DNA from: Photobacterium sp. DA100
Lineage (GTDB): Bacteria; Pseudomonadota; Gammaproteobacteria; Enterobacterales; Vibrionaceae
Assembly (NCBI RefSeq): GCF_029223585.1
Contig: NZ_CP119423.1
Span: 2,170,001 to 2,234,000 of the forward strand
DNA: 64,000 nucleotides
Direction of reading: 5' to 3'
Shown piece by piece: positions 8,703 through 17,312 of this stretch (position 1 is its first letter; every line of letters begins with the position of its first letter). The translations under genes and the position numbers were made by a program. Below the pieces are notes generated by a model that saw only the letters and a list, made by a program, of their open reading frames with translations, had not been told where the DNA came from and did not search any database.

Positions 8703-9359
8703 TCATGAACAGGTAATGAGGCAGCTCTTTGTATCTCGTATATAACGATAAAGCGTAGCAACCCCAATGCCGTTAGCCTTGGCAGCCTTCTCTTTTGATA
8801 ACCCCTTCTCGATATCAGCCATTGCAGCCTGACACGCCTGTATGGTCTTCTGAGAGCGTTGCTTACCTCTGAACTTACCTTCAGCCTTTGCCTTTTCAAT
8901 CCCTTCAGCCTGACGCCTACGACGATCCTCATAGTCCTTACGAGCAGACGTCGCTAAGATTTCAAGCAGAAGTGTATTCACATGCGACAAAATATCACCA
9001 ACTAAACTTATAGAATGGCCTTGATTAAGAATCAGGTGTGAAGTCGGTAGATCAATACTAACGATGTTTAGTCCCGTGTCTTCTATAGTGCGTTTCAAGG
9101 CTTTCCAGTCATGAGCAGATAGTCGAGTTAAGCGGTCAATCTGTTCAACCACCAGCACATCACCTTTGTTACTATCAGCAATTAAACGATTCAGCTCTGG
9201 GCGATCTAACGTAGCTCCTGAGACGTTTTCTACGTAGTGCTCCACCTTACTAGCTGGTTTACAGAACCCTTCAAGAAACTCACTCACAGCAGTTTTACCA
9301 CGAGTTGCATCTTGCTCAGTAGTAGAAGCTCGTAGGTATACACGTATTGTTGATGCCAT
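8703..9359 (-). CDS. small serine recombinase (resolvase/invertase family)
   Basis: 218 residues from ATG 9359; the frame extends 13 codons further but GAAGGGT stands just ahead of this ATG. The catalytic domain begins with IRVYLRAST, nucleophile Ser12, and contains the QIDRLTRLS segment with the active-site Arg residues. The C-terminal arm ends in a helix-turn-helix (about 185-215, ATLYRYIRD). Such enzymes catalyse resolution or inversion between short paired sites. The last residues (after YRYIRD) look unrelated to the family and end next to the hsd-flanking inverted repeat, so the original C-terminus may have been replaced. The upstream gap holds GATA/TATC inverted repeats that may be its binding sites. 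Whether it acts as resolvase or invertase cannot be told. Confidence 0.9.
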   Translation of the reverse strand: MASTIRVYLRASTTEQDATRGKTAVSEFLEGFCKPASKVEHYVENVSGATLDRPELNRLIADSNKGDVLVVEQIDRLTRLSAHDWKALKRTIEDTGLNIVSIDLPTSHLILNQGHSISLVGDILSHVNTLLLEILATSARKDYEDRRRRQAEGIEKAKAEGKFRGKQRSQKTIQACQAAMADIEKGLSKEKAAKANGIGVATLYRYIRDTKSCLITCS

Positions 9360-9400
9360 CAGGCTACCCTTCAAATTATCATTTAAGTTAAACACCAAAA

Positions 9401-9466
9401 GCTATACGATAAAACCTATCATATATCTATGTCAACAGCTTATACGATAGTTATCTATCACTTAGC
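9401..9466. promoter_or_regulatory. candidate recombinase-binding (res-like) repeats
   Basis: Two adjacent imperfect inverted repeats stand directly upstream of the small recombinase gene. Site 1 (9401-9427) has arms GCTATACGATA and TATCATATATC, matching 9 of 11 when inverted, with a 5-base centre. Site 2 (9439-9466) shares the arm TTATACGATA and ends TATCACTTAGC, with a weaker match. The size (27-28 bp each) and position fit the subsites of a res region. More GATA/TATC words follow up to about 9505. Confidence 0.4.
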
Positions 9467-9586
9467 TATGATGCTATCGAGAGGGTATACCTATCTGATA
9501 GAGCTTTGATTTGATACAGGGAACTAAGAAAGATAGACGCTACAAGCTAAGTGCTCAGTGCGCTGTCATCTTCTCGAATACACTCT

Positions 9587-9742
9587 CCGATATTTTAAAA
9601 TCTTAGCGGTATAAGCGCATCGGGGTTGCTACGTGCCAAACACCGAGACACTGAACCCACCGATATTTTCAAGGTGACGGTTCAACCTACACGAAAAAGG
9701 CAGGTCTGTTTTTGGAGGAAGTTAGGTTTACCGGATATTTTC
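9587..9742 (+). repeat. three phased GATATTTT motifs in the recombinase intergenic region
   Basis: CCGATATTTT (9587-9596), CCGATATTTTC (9660-9670) and CCGGATATTTTC (9731-9742) recur at 73- and 72-base spacing between the two recombinase genes. The bases between are unrelated, so these are spaced sites and not a tandem repeat. They may be protein-binding or attachment-related sequences. No gene is seen in 9505-9752. Confidence 0.4.
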
Positions 9743-9752
9743 AGAAGAGACT

Positions 9753-9777
9753 AAAAAGGCCACCTTTTATGGTGACC
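9753..9777 (-). terminator. terminator of the large serine recombinase gene
   Basis: GGCCACC (9758-9764) pairs with GGTGACC (9771-9777) and is followed by five Ts on the minus strand, 37 bases past the stop at 9814. It is nearly the same sequence as the terminator at 1010-1034, differing by one loop base. Confidence 0.8.
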
Positions 9778-9813
9778 TTCTAAATTTGGGGGAAGTTGTA
9801 AAATCGTAAAGTC

Positions 9814-11484
9814 CTAGGGCTTCACACTATCAGCTACAGCATTGTCGATTGCCCGTAACGCATCAATCAATTCAGCATTGTCATCAGGAGATACTTTGAC
9901 TTTCTCCCCACGACTCAGATCTAGTACATAGTAGTTGGTCTCAATTGACTCTCGTGGCTTCCACAATTCTACTTCTTCAGGAGTCCACCCACGAATGACA
10001 TCAAGCGTAAACTTAGAAACCAAGTCTCCTTCAATCGTCCACTCATTCATGTGGTAACAATCGTTCTTTCGAGACCATTTAACGTACTCCCAAACCTTAT
10101 CTTTGTAAGTGATCTTGTTACCATTCACCGATAAGTGGTAGCCAACCTTTCTCAATAGCTCGTTTAACAATTCAGGATCATCAAGCATCTCACTGCCTGT
10201 GATGAGTGCATCAGCGTAGGAGGTTTCAGCTGGGTTTCTAAGCTCTAGGAGTAAATCAGACTCTTTCCCTTGAAGCTCTTCCAGTTCAGCTTCCAACTTG
10301 TTAACGATCTTCTGTGTTCGTTTCGAGCCACTAGCAACAAGTTCGATGAGATTATCTATACGATCTTCGAGCTCCGTGATTTGACCTTTAACAACTGTTA
10401 GTTCTTGTTCAGCTTCCTGACTCTGTGAATTGTCTTGAATCTGCTGTACAGCCTCAGCAAACGTCTCATAACGGACATAGTCTAACACCTGTACAGGTAT
10501 CGTTTTACCGTTCGTGCACTTATCCTTTCTCTTGTTAGCCACACTACACAGCATAGCGTCACGTGAATGCTTATTGGTCCTCATTGAGAAGTTACCGCCA
10601 CAGCAACCACACTTAACAAGACCACACAAGAAATGCCCTGAGCGCGGTGATTGAGACTTACCATCTGCCCTTCTAGCCAGTTCTTCTTGTGTCTGGTAGA
10701 AGAGGTGCTCTTCTATCGCTGCTGGGTAAGCGTCAGGTATATCGTTCCAGTAGCCAATAGCTGTCTTGTTACGAAGCCAACGTTTGACTGTAGCGGGGTC
10801 TGTCGTTCCGAACTTATCAGGGTTTACTTCACGTAATCTTGCAAGGATTCTCCTTTCCCCAAGTCCTGACAAATACCATTTGAACACATCGTTCAGAAGT
10901 TGCTTATCTTCATCAGTGAGGAGGTCATAGCGTTCAGTTTCTTCATTCCAGGAAAGCCACCAAGGCGCTTTTCGTTTTACCCCTTTACCAGCCTCAGCTT
11001 CTTTACGTTTCTTCGCCCAAGCGGCACTTACACGCTCAGATAGTTGCTTCGAATGTTGGTGAGACATTTGGACTTTACCAGCCAGCAAGTAAAGCAGACC
11101 GCCATTAGTTGATATAGCGTCGGTACTGTACTCTTGCCCATCCTGTAGCGTAATGATCTTCACGTCATGTTTCAGGATACTGTGTAGCAGCGATATCATC
11201 TCTAGCTCAGGTAAACGCCCTAGCCTGTCCATAGCCTCTACAAGGATGTAATCACCTGCTTTGATGTGCCCGGCTTCGATAGCCTCTAGGAGCTTCCCTA
11301 GATCGTTCTCTAAATGTTTACCCTTGTAACCGGACAAACCTAAGTCTTGGTACTGAAGGCTGCTCAGTTCGACTTCTGGGTGTTTTTTAAGGTATTCGTT
11401 AATCAGTTTTTGCTGACGTTCTAGGGATGAACCCTTTTGTTGGATGGAAGAGCTAAAACGGATGTAGGGTATGGCGTGCGGCAT
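9814..11484 (-). CDS. large serine recombinase (integrase-like)
   Basis: 556 residues from ATG 11484; the frame runs 56 codons further upstream, but that extension is not conserved-looking and the catalytic domain begins at once with IPYIRFSSS, nucleophile Ser11. Domains in order: resolvase catalytic domain (1-150, with DRLGRLPELEM), Recombinase domain (about 175-290), zinc ribbon with paired cysteines (CGCCGG then two later Cys, about 300-340), a coiled-coil of about 70 residues, and a C-terminal tail. This is the architecture of phage and island integrases that act between attP and attB. It lies at the right end of the accessory region and is the most likely integrase of the island. Attachment cores of such enzymes are a few bases and were not identified. 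Confidence 0.92.
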   Translation of the reverse strand: MPHAIPYIRFSSSIQQKGSSLERQQKLINEYLKKHPEVELSSLQYQDLGLSGYKGKHLENDLGKLLEAIEAGHIKAGDYILVEAMDRLGRLPELEMISLLHSILKHDVKIITLQDGQEYSTDAISTNGGLLYLLAGKVQMSHQHSKQLSERVSAAWAKKRKEAEAGKGVKRKAPWWLSWNEETERYDLLTDEDKQLLNDVFKWYLSGLGERRILARLREVNPDKFGTTDPATVKRWLRNKTAIGYWNDIPDAYPAAIEEHLFYQTQEELARRADGKSQSPRSGHFLCGLVKCGCCGGNFSMRTNKHSRDAMLCSVANKRKDKCTNGKTIPVQVLDYVRYETFAEAVQQIQDNSQSQEAEQELTVVKGQITELEDRIDNLIELVASGSKRTQKIVNKLEAELEELQGKESDLLLELRNPAETSYADALITGSEMLDDPELLNELLRKVGYHLSVNGNKITYKDKVWEYVKWSRKNDCYHMNEWTIEGDLVSKFTLDVIRGWTPEEVELWKPRESIETNYYVLDLSRGEKVKVSPDDNAELIDALRAIDNAVADSVKP

Positions 11485-12334
11485 GTCAGTTCCAATCTGA
11501 AAAGAGGCTAAAGTGATAGTATTGAACGATTTAGTTAATTGCAACAGCGCTGCTTTCATTGTGATATTAGCTGTTGAAATCAATGTACTGTTCCAATAAT
11601 GATGTCTATCAAGCAATAAAAAAGCCGCCATTAAAGACGACTTTCTCACCATGTGGACGCAGTATAACAGCTTTTGTGAACTTCATCACGGGTTGATTTT
11701 CCAGACAATGGACATGGCTAGTTATCCCGCCATTTCAAAATCAAAGGTATACCTCGCAGAGCCACCAGAGCACAGAAACCAATTGAATATTAACCTTTAT
11801 ATTTTGGGTTATAATTGGCACAACAAAAGTTTGTAATAAAAGCGTTCATCGCGTAAAAATTAATAACAATACAAAAATAAAACACACACAAGAAACATTA
11901 AATATAATATTTTTATTTTATATTATCTTCATTCCATCAAAGTCATTTACTGACGTTTCATTGTTAATTTAAAGACATCTTTTGTTACAGACATCAATAT
12001 GACCTAGGTCTCAACATACATAGAGCTTCCATTATTTAAATACCTCTTTTCAGTAAGATTATGTCAGGCATTCATTAAATCGATTTCGAAACATTGAAAT
12101 CAGTTTGCTTATTTCCACTACGGTAGCGTCAATCACATCTTCGTTTTTGCAGTTAAGCCTGATGTCAGATGCCGTAAGGAAATCACGGATCTACATGTTG
12201 CAGGAGCAACACTTGATACAGGGATGTTAAATAGATTCAAGCTTGTTGGTGATATTAATTTATTAAGCTTTATATACACAAAACCATAATTAGCCATCAA
12301 CATACTTTACTATTAATACTATGTGAGATTAAAG
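11485..12334. other. 850-bp intergenic region at the probable island/backbone junction
   Basis: AT-rich DNA between the integrase and the dcuC-like gene, which point away from each other. A TGTGA-N6-TCACG sequence at 11675-11690 matches the CRP half-sites with one mismatch but is far from dcuC. An open frame without a start at 12098-12286 (63 codons) reads like protein and may be a decayed gene end. No clear FNR or NarL site was recognised. The boundary of the island probably lies here. Confidence 0.5.
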
Positions 12335-13699
12335 ATGTTCGTCCCATTGCTATCGCTACCTATCATTATTGGTGCGGGTTATTTGATTGTTAAAAAATAC
12401 AATACTCAAGCCGCGCTGTTTGCAGCTGGCCTACTAATGACCCTGATCGGCGTTGCTGCCGGCAATACCGATTTTCTGCCTTCTGGTACCAATTCATCTG
12501 GTGCCATTGTTTTCGACTTTTTCCTTGTTATTAAGGCACTTTCTTCATCCACGGTTGCCAACCTTGGTTTGATCATTATGAGTGTGGCTGGTTTCTCTAG
12601 CTACATGAACCATATCGGTGCTGCCAATGCCATGGTACAGGTTTCAACTAAACCGCTATCATTGATAAAGAGCCCATACGTCGTACTTGCTCTGACTTAC
12701 GTACTTGGCCAGATCATCAACATCTTCATTCCTTCTGCTGTTGGCCTGGCCATGTTGCTGCTTGTTGCTATGTATCCAGTACTTGTGCGAATCGGCTGTA
12801 CCCCAGCATCTACTGCGGCGGTATTGGCAACCACAGCGTGCTTGGACCTTGGTCCAGCTTCAGGTAACTCGCTAAAAGCAGCGGAAGTTATCGGCATCGA
12901 TGCCGCCACTTATTTCGTTAACCACCAGATCGTTGTGGCACCCGTGGTCATGGCTGTCATCGCCGTGCTTCATTTCTTCTGTCAGCGCTGGTTCGACAAG
13001 AAAGATGCGGAAAACGGTGTGACCCATGAACTGAAAGAAGTCGAGCAAGACACCGTCGACGCGCCGAAATGGTTTGCTATTCTTCCTATCCTACCGCTAT
13101 TGATGCTGCTAACATTCAGTAACTTCGCTATCTCGTGGATTAAAGTCGATGTCGTTACCGCAATGTTCACCAGCTTGTTCATCGCGATGGTATGTGACTT
13201 CATCGTTAACCGTGACGGTAAACAAGTTGCCGCGTCACTGAAAGTATTTCTCGATGGGATGGGCAAAGCATTCGCCAGCGTCGTATCGCTAATCATCGCA
13301 GCCCAAACCTTCGTAGTTGGTTTGAGCACCATTGGTTTCATCAGCATGCTGCTAGGCGCGACATCCACTGCCGGTCTGGGCTACCTACCGATGATTATCG
13401 TTATGGTGAGCATCATTGGCGCAACAGCCCTACTGTCAGGCTCGGGCAACGCACCATTCTTCAGCTTCTCTGATCTGGCGCCGCAAATTGCCTCTACACT
13501 TGGCGTTTCCACGGCCGCATTTGCTCTGCCAATGCAGCTGTCTTCAGGCATCTTCCGTTCGTTCTCACCGGTTGCCGGTGTAGTCATCGCTTGTGCCGGT
13601 GTTGCTGGTATCTCGCCGATTGAGCTGGTAAAACGCACCGCCATTCCAATGATGGGCGGCTTGGTTGCCCTCGTTGCAATGAGTGCTATGCTGGGCTAA
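12335..13699 (+). CDS. dcuC: DcuC-family C4-dicarboxylate carrier
   Basis: 454 residues from ATG 12335, with GAGA just upstream; an earlier in-frame GTG at 12323 overlaps that site. The protein is very hydrophobic with about 12 membrane segments and matches DcuC in length (E. coli 461) and in landmarks such as GFSSYMNHIGA, SGSGNAPFFSF and RSFSPVAGVVIA. DcuC carriers in the inner membrane exchange or export succinate and fumarate during anaerobic growth. It stands alone, with its own terminator. Family membership is strong; the exact substrate could differ. Confidence 0.88.
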   Translation: MFVPLLSLPIIIGAGYLIVKKYNTQAALFAAGLLMTLIGVAAGNTDFLPSGTNSSGAIVFDFFLVIKALSSSTVANLGLIIMSVAGFSSYMNHIGAANAMVQVSTKPLSLIKSPYVVLALTYVLGQIINIFIPSAVGLAMLLLVAMYPVLVRIGCTPASTAAVLATTACLDLGPASGNSLKAAEVIGIDAATYFVNHQIVVAPVVMAVIAVLHFFCQRWFDKKDAENGVTHELKEVEQDTVDAPKWFAILPILPLLMLLTFSNFAISWIKVDVVTAMFTSLFIAMVCDFIVNRDGKQVAASLKVFLDGMGKAFASVVSLIIAAQTFVVGLSTIGFISMLLGATSTAGLGYLPMIIVMVSIIGATALLSGSGNAPFFSFSDLAPQIASTLGVSTAAFALPMQLSSGIFRSFSPVAGVVIACAGVAGISPIELVKRTAIPMMGGLVALVAMSAMLG

Positions 13700-13731
13700 G
13701 CCTCCGCTCCATACCATCTAACTACTAATAC

Positions 13732-13756
13732 ACGGGCCTTTTGGCCCGTTTGTTTT
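13732..13756 (+). terminator. terminator of the dcuC-like gene
   Basis: ACGGGCC (13732-13738), TTTT loop, GGCCCGT (13743-13749), then TTGTTTT. A classical intrinsic terminator 32 bases after the stop. Confidence 0.92.
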
Positions 13757-13891
13757 CACCTGTGCTCACTCTCTGTTCTCTCCCCCTCCCGCTCACACCA
13801 AGTTAAGACAGGCTGAACCCCCATTAATTTTTATTTAGTTTAACTTAACCAATAGTAGCGTTATGCTGTGTTCATCGCTCAGGAGGTGGCT

Positions 13892-14044
13892 ATGCATGAA
13901 TTAGACGAATATTGCGAGAAAATTGAATTCAAACTCAGTCAAGCCGATGCAAAAGCGTTGGGACTAAATCAGCATTCTGACCATTCAAAACCCCCTATCG
14001 CAACCATCTTGATCTTTGCCTTATTAGTCATTTTCTTTTGTTGA
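13892..14044 (+). CDS. 50-residue tail-anchored membrane protein (microprotein 1)
   Basis: A 50-codon frame with a strong AGGAGG (13881-13886) six bases before ATG 13892. The first 33 residues are polar and acidic; residues about 35-50 form one hydrophobic segment, PIATILIFALLVIFFC, that reaches the C-terminus. I do not recognise the family. It is the first of three tightly packed tiny genes before the UspA-like gene: seven bases separate its stop from the next ATG. Confidence 0.7.
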   Translation: MHELDEYCEKIEFKLSQADAKALGLNQHSDHSKPPIATILIFALLVIFFC

Positions 14045-14051
14045 GGTACAA

Positions 14052-14150
14052 ATGGAAGAACAAGTCATTAAACGCCTAACGGTGCTGTGGTCATCTTACT
14101 TTGTAGGTTTACTGACAATTTATATGGGTATTTTAATCTATATTGCATGA
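14052..14150 (+). CDS. 32-residue membrane microprotein 2
   Basis: Begins MEEQVIKRLTVLW and then a single hydrophobic span of about 18 residues ending at the stop. GAGG (14043-14046), overlapping the stop of the previous frame, serves as its ribosome site at good spacing. Its stop overlaps the next start as ATGA. No family was recognised; size, single span and coupling argue for a real small membrane protein. Confidence 0.65.
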   Translation: MEEQVIKRLTVLWSSYFVGLLTIYMGILIYIA

Positions 14151-14233
14151 ACTTAGCTATTAACCAAAACATCAATAAATTATTTTACTTCTACTGCGTC
14201 TTAGGAGTTATTGCTTTCGTACTCTGGATTTAA
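14147..14233 (+). CDS. 28-residue membrane microprotein 3
   Basis: ATG at 14147 overlaps the stop of the 32-residue gene (ATGA), implying coupled translation. MNLAINQNINKLFYFY leads into one hydrophobic span ending VLWI at the stop. Twenty-nine bases separate it from the UspA-like start. The frame could be chance, but its position in a coupled run favours a gene. Confidence 0.55.
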   Translation: MNLAINQNINKLFYFYCVLGVIAFVLWI

Positions 14234-14262
14234 GTATTTCTAAACAGGATATGGAGTTCATC

Positions 14263-14688
14263 ATGAGTTATCAAAATATTATGCTAGCATTGGACTTTGA
14301 CGACAATACCGATGCTATATTGCGGAAAACCGAGACTATTGCACAGGCTTATCCGCACGCCAAGCTCAATATTATTCATGTCAATATGGATTTTGAGGAT
14401 TACGACTTTGGCATCATGAATATCGATCTCACCGACTACGAAAAAAAAGAACGTAGCGCCTCAATTCAAGCCATGAAAGAACAGCTCCAAAACATGGAGG
14501 TGGCTGTCGATAAGTACCTGGTTTGCTGCGGTGTGGTTGAAAACGAAATTCGCCACAGCATCAAAGAGCACAATATTGATCTTTTGATCATGGGGCATCA
14601 CAAAACCAATGCACTAACTCAAATCTTTTCTGAAGCTGCCGCACTTGTCCGCAATATGCCATGTGATCTGCTACTGGTGAAAATTTAG
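14263..14688 (+). CDS. universal stress protein, UspA-like
   Basis: 141 residues from ATG 14263, chosen over ATG 14251 because MSYQNIMLALD is the usual family start and GGAG stands before it. A single Usp domain: the first strand (NIMLALDFDD), then near the end MGHHKTNALTQIFSEAA where ATP-binding family members have GxxG-x9-GS. The glycine pattern is lost here, as in E. coli UspA (which has MGHHQ), so it probably does not bind ATP. UspA-type proteins are cytoplasmic and rise during starvation and other stress. It ends the small operon that begins with the three microproteins. Confidence 0.88.
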   Translation: MSYQNIMLALDFDDNTDAILRKTETIAQAYPHAKLNIIHVNMDFEDYDFGIMNIDLTDYEKKERSASIQAMKEQLQNMEVAVDKYLVCCGVVENEIRHSIKEHNIDLLIMGHHKTNALTQIFSEAAALVRNMPCDLLLVKI

Positions 14689-14747
14689 TGTGCCATACCA
14701 GTTCTCTTGTGGGTCGCGAACAGGCCGTCACTAAATAGCTAAATATA

Positions 14748-14776
14748 AAAAAACGGGCTCGAGAGCCCGTTTTTCT
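14748..14776. terminator. bidirectional terminator between the UspA-like gene and tdh
   Basis: ACGGGCTC (14753-14760) and GAGCCCGT (14763-14770) form a perfect 8-bp stem, with A-run before and T-run after, so it can end transcripts from both sides. Confidence 0.92.
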
Positions 14777-14791
14777 TTTATCCGGTCGGGA

Positions 14792-15823
14792 TTATTCCCA
14801 ATCCAAGATAACCTTGCCTGACATTCCAGAGCGCATAATATCGAAGCCTTGCTGGAAATCATCAATCTTGTAGTGGTGCGTGATGATAGGCGTTAGGTCC
14901 AGACCAGACTGGATCAAGCTCGCCATCTTGTACCAGGTTTCAAACATTTCACGACCGTAGATACCCTTGATGATCAGCCCTTTGAAGATCACCTGGTTCC
15001 AGTCGATACCCATGTCTGATGGTGGAATACCCAGCAGGGCAATCTTACCACCGTGGTTCATGCAGGTTAGCATGCTGTTGAATGCTGATGGGACCCCAGA
15101 CATTTCTAGGCCAACATCGAAGCCTTCCGTCATGCCTAGTTCAGACATAACATCTTCCAGTTTCTCTTCAGCCACGTTCACGGCACGGGTAACACCCATT
15201 TTACGAGCAAGATCTAGACGGTATTCGTTAACGTCAGTGATCACAACGTGGCGTGCACCTACGTGCTTAGCAACAGCTGCCGCCATGATACCGATTGGGC
15301 CAGCGCCGGTGATCAGGACATCTTCACCGACAAGGTCGAAAGACAACGCAGTGTGAACAGCGTTACCGAACGGGTCAAAGATAGATGCTAGGTCATCAGA
15401 GATACCTTCAGGGATCTTGAATGCATTGAATGCAGGGATCACTAGGTATTCAGCAAAGGCACCTTCACGGTTTACACCAACACCTGTGGTATTACGGCAA
15501 AGGTGAGTACGACCGCCACGGCAGTTACGGCAGTGACCACAAGTAATATGGCCTTCACCCGATACGCGGTCACCAATCTCAAAGCCACGGACTTCCTGGC
15601 CGATGCCTACAACTTCACCCACATACTCGTGACCGACAACCATAGGTACAGGGATTGTCTTTTGTGACCACTCATCCCAGTTGTAGATGTGTACGTCTGT
15701 ACCACAGATAGCCGTTTTCTTGATGCGGATAAGCAGATCGTTATGGCCAAGCTCAGGCTTGTCCACTTCGGTCATCCAAATACCTTCTTCAGGCTTTAGT
15801 TTAGAAAGTGCTTTGATTTTCAT
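14792..15823 (-). CDS. tdh: L-threonine 3-dehydrogenase
   Basis: 343 residues (E. coli Tdh 341). Oxidises L-threonine to 2-amino-3-ketobutyrate with NAD+, the substrate of Kbl. Zinc-dependent alcohol dehydrogenase family: catalytic zinc ligand Cys40 in [27 protein letters not shown], four structural-zinc cysteines at 95, 98, 101 and 109, and a Rossmann [10 protein letters not shown] segment (about 170-180). ATG start preceded by AGGAA. It lies 81 bases downstream of kbl in the same operon and shares a bidirectional terminator with the UspA-like gene. Confidence 0.97.
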   Translation of the reverse strand: MKIKALSKLKPEEGIWMTEVDKPELGHNDLLIRIKKTAICGTDVHIYNWDEWSQKTIPVPMVVGHEYVGEVVGIGQEVRGFEIGDRVSGEGHITCGHCRNCRGGRTHLCRNTTGVGVNREGAFAEYLVIPAFNAFKIPEGISDDLASIFDPFGNAVHTALSFDLVGEDVLITGAGPIGIMAAAVAKHVGARHVVITDVNEYRLDLARKMGVTRAVNVAEEKLEDVMSELGMTEGFDVGLEMSGVPSAFNSMLTCMNHGGKIALLGIPPSDMGIDWNQVIFKGLIIKGIYGREMFETWYKMASLIQSGLDLTPIITHHYKIDDFQQGFDIMRSGMSGKVILDWE

Positions 15824-15904
15824 TATTTGTTCCTACTGCAGGGTAGAATTGCAAGGGCTGATACATTGCCAGCCCTTAGCCCTTGAACTATTGGGAAGAT
15901 GAGC

Positions 15905-17098
15905 TTAAATAATGCCCATGTCCTTGCCCACTTCGATGAAGGCATCGATCGCTTTGTCTAGCTGCTCCGGTGTGTGAGCCGCTGACATTTGGGTACGGAT
16001 ACGTGCTTGGCCTTTCGGGACAACAGGGAAAGAGAAGCCAATGACATAGATGCCCTTCGCTAGCGCACGTTCAGCAAACTCAGCCGCCACTTTCGCATCA
16101 CCCAGCATGATTGGGATAATCGCGTGATCCGCACCGCCCATTGTAAAGCCTGCTGCTTCCATACGGGTACGGAAGTGCTCTGCGTTTGACCATAGGCGGT
16201 CGCGCAGGTCGCCGCTTTCTTTAAGCAGGTCAATAACACGGATAGACGCGTTAACGATAGCCGGGGCAACAGAGTTAGAGAATAGGTATGGACGCGAGCG
16301 CTGACGTAGCCAGTCGATCACTTCTTTCTTACCTGATGTGTAGCCGCCGGAAGCGCCACCCATTGCTTTACCTAGGGTACCGGTGATGATGTCGATACGG
16401 TCAACTACATCATGGAACTCGTGTGTACCGGCACCGGTTTTACCCATGAAGCCGACAGCGTGAGAGTCATCAACCATCACGAGTGCATTGTACTTATCAG
16501 CAAGGTCGCAGATTGCTGGCAGGTTAGCAACCACACCGTCCATTGAGAATACACCGTCAGTCACGATAAGCTTGTGACGAGCACCGGCTTCATCTGCAGC
16601 AATCAGCTGCTGCTCAAGCTCTTCCATGTTGTTGTTCGAGTAACGGAAGCGCATTGCTTTACATAGGCGAACACCGTCAATGATAGAAGCGTGATTCAAT
16701 GCATCAGAGATGATTGCATCTTCTTTGTCTAGAATAGTTTCGAAAAGACCCGCGTTTGCATCAAAGCATGAAGTGTAAAGAATCGTGTCTTCTTTACCCA
16801 AGAATTCAGATAGTTTCTGCTCTAGTTCTTTGTGGATGTCTTGCGTACCACAGATAAAGCGAACAGATGCCATACCGAAGCCGTGTTTTTCCATACCTTC
16901 TTGACCTGCTTTGATCAATTCAGGGTGGTTGGCAAGGCCTAGGTAGTTGTTGGCACAGAAGTTAAGAACTTCTTCGCCCGAACTAATTTTAACAGCAGCT
17001 TGTTGCTGAGAAGTAATTACACGCTCAGATTTGTATAGACCCTCAGCTTTTACTTCTTCTATTTGCTGTTTGATTTGATCATAGAATGCGGCAGACAT
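15905..17098 (-). CDS. kbl: glycine C-acetyltransferase (2-amino-3-ketobutyrate CoA ligase)
   Basis: 397 residues from ATG 17098; an in-frame GTG at 17110 is part of the ribosome site GTGAGGAA. PLP enzyme of the alpha-oxoamine synthase family that splits 2-amino-3-ketobutyrate with CoA into glycine and acetyl-CoA. The cofactor lysine lies in [23 protein letters not shown] carries the conserved Asp and His that contact PLP. With tdh it forms the threonine-to-glycine route. A LysR gene diverges from it across 214 bases. Confidence 0.97.
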   Translation of the reverse strand: MSAAFYDQIKQQIEEVKAEGLYKSERVITSQQQAAVKISSGEEVLNFCANNYLGLANHPELIKAGQEGMEKHGFGMASVRFICGTQDIHKELEQKLSEFLGKEDTILYTSCFDANAGLFETILDKEDAIISDALNHASIIDGVRLCKAMRFRYSNNNMEELEQQLIAADEAGARHKLIVTDGVFSMDGVVANLPAICDLADKYNALVMVDDSHAVGFMGKTGAGTHEFHDVVDRIDIITGTLGKAMGGASGGYTSGKKEVIDWLRQRSRPYLFSNSVAPAIVNASIRVIDLLKESGDLRDRLWSNAEHFRTRMEAAGFTMGGADHAIIPIMLGDAKVAAEFAERALAKGIYVIGFSFPVVPKGQARIRTQMSAAHTPEQLDKAIDAFIEVGKDMGII

Positions 17099-17213
17099 GA
17101 TGTTCCTCACAATAATATCGTTTACCAGTCACCACCGATTGACAACTGGCACAAATATGCGTGCAAAACGCCTATTTGAGCAATATTTCCATTTATAGAT
17201 TAGGTGATTTACC

Positions 17214-17226
17214 TGCAATTATTGCA
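17214..17226. promoter_or_regulatory. candidate LysR-type operator
   Basis: TGCAATTATTGCA is a perfect 13-bp palindrome that fits the LysR consensus T-N11-A. It lies 115 bases upstream of kbl and 86 upstream of the LysR gene, the usual place for a shared divergent operator. Confidence 0.5.
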
Positions 17227-17312
17227 ATTTCACAGGATCTTTGAACTTTAGCCATTCTAATCAAAGAGCAATCAGACTATTATCCCCTCTCGTGGAAAAG
17301 GTCTCGTGAATT

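Noticed and set aside
8672..8932. 86-codon minus-strand frame inside the small serine recombinase
   Set aside because: It overlaps the recombinase in another frame, is arginine-rich without features, and lacks a ribosome site.
11675..11690. CRP-like TGTGA-N6-TCACG
   Set aside because: Good match, but more than 600 bases from the dcuC-like gene and downstream of nothing it would plausibly control; left as a note.
11651..11836. 61-codon plus-strand frame after the integrase
   Set aside because: No ribosome site and no family-like segment; it lies in AT-rich intergenic DNA.
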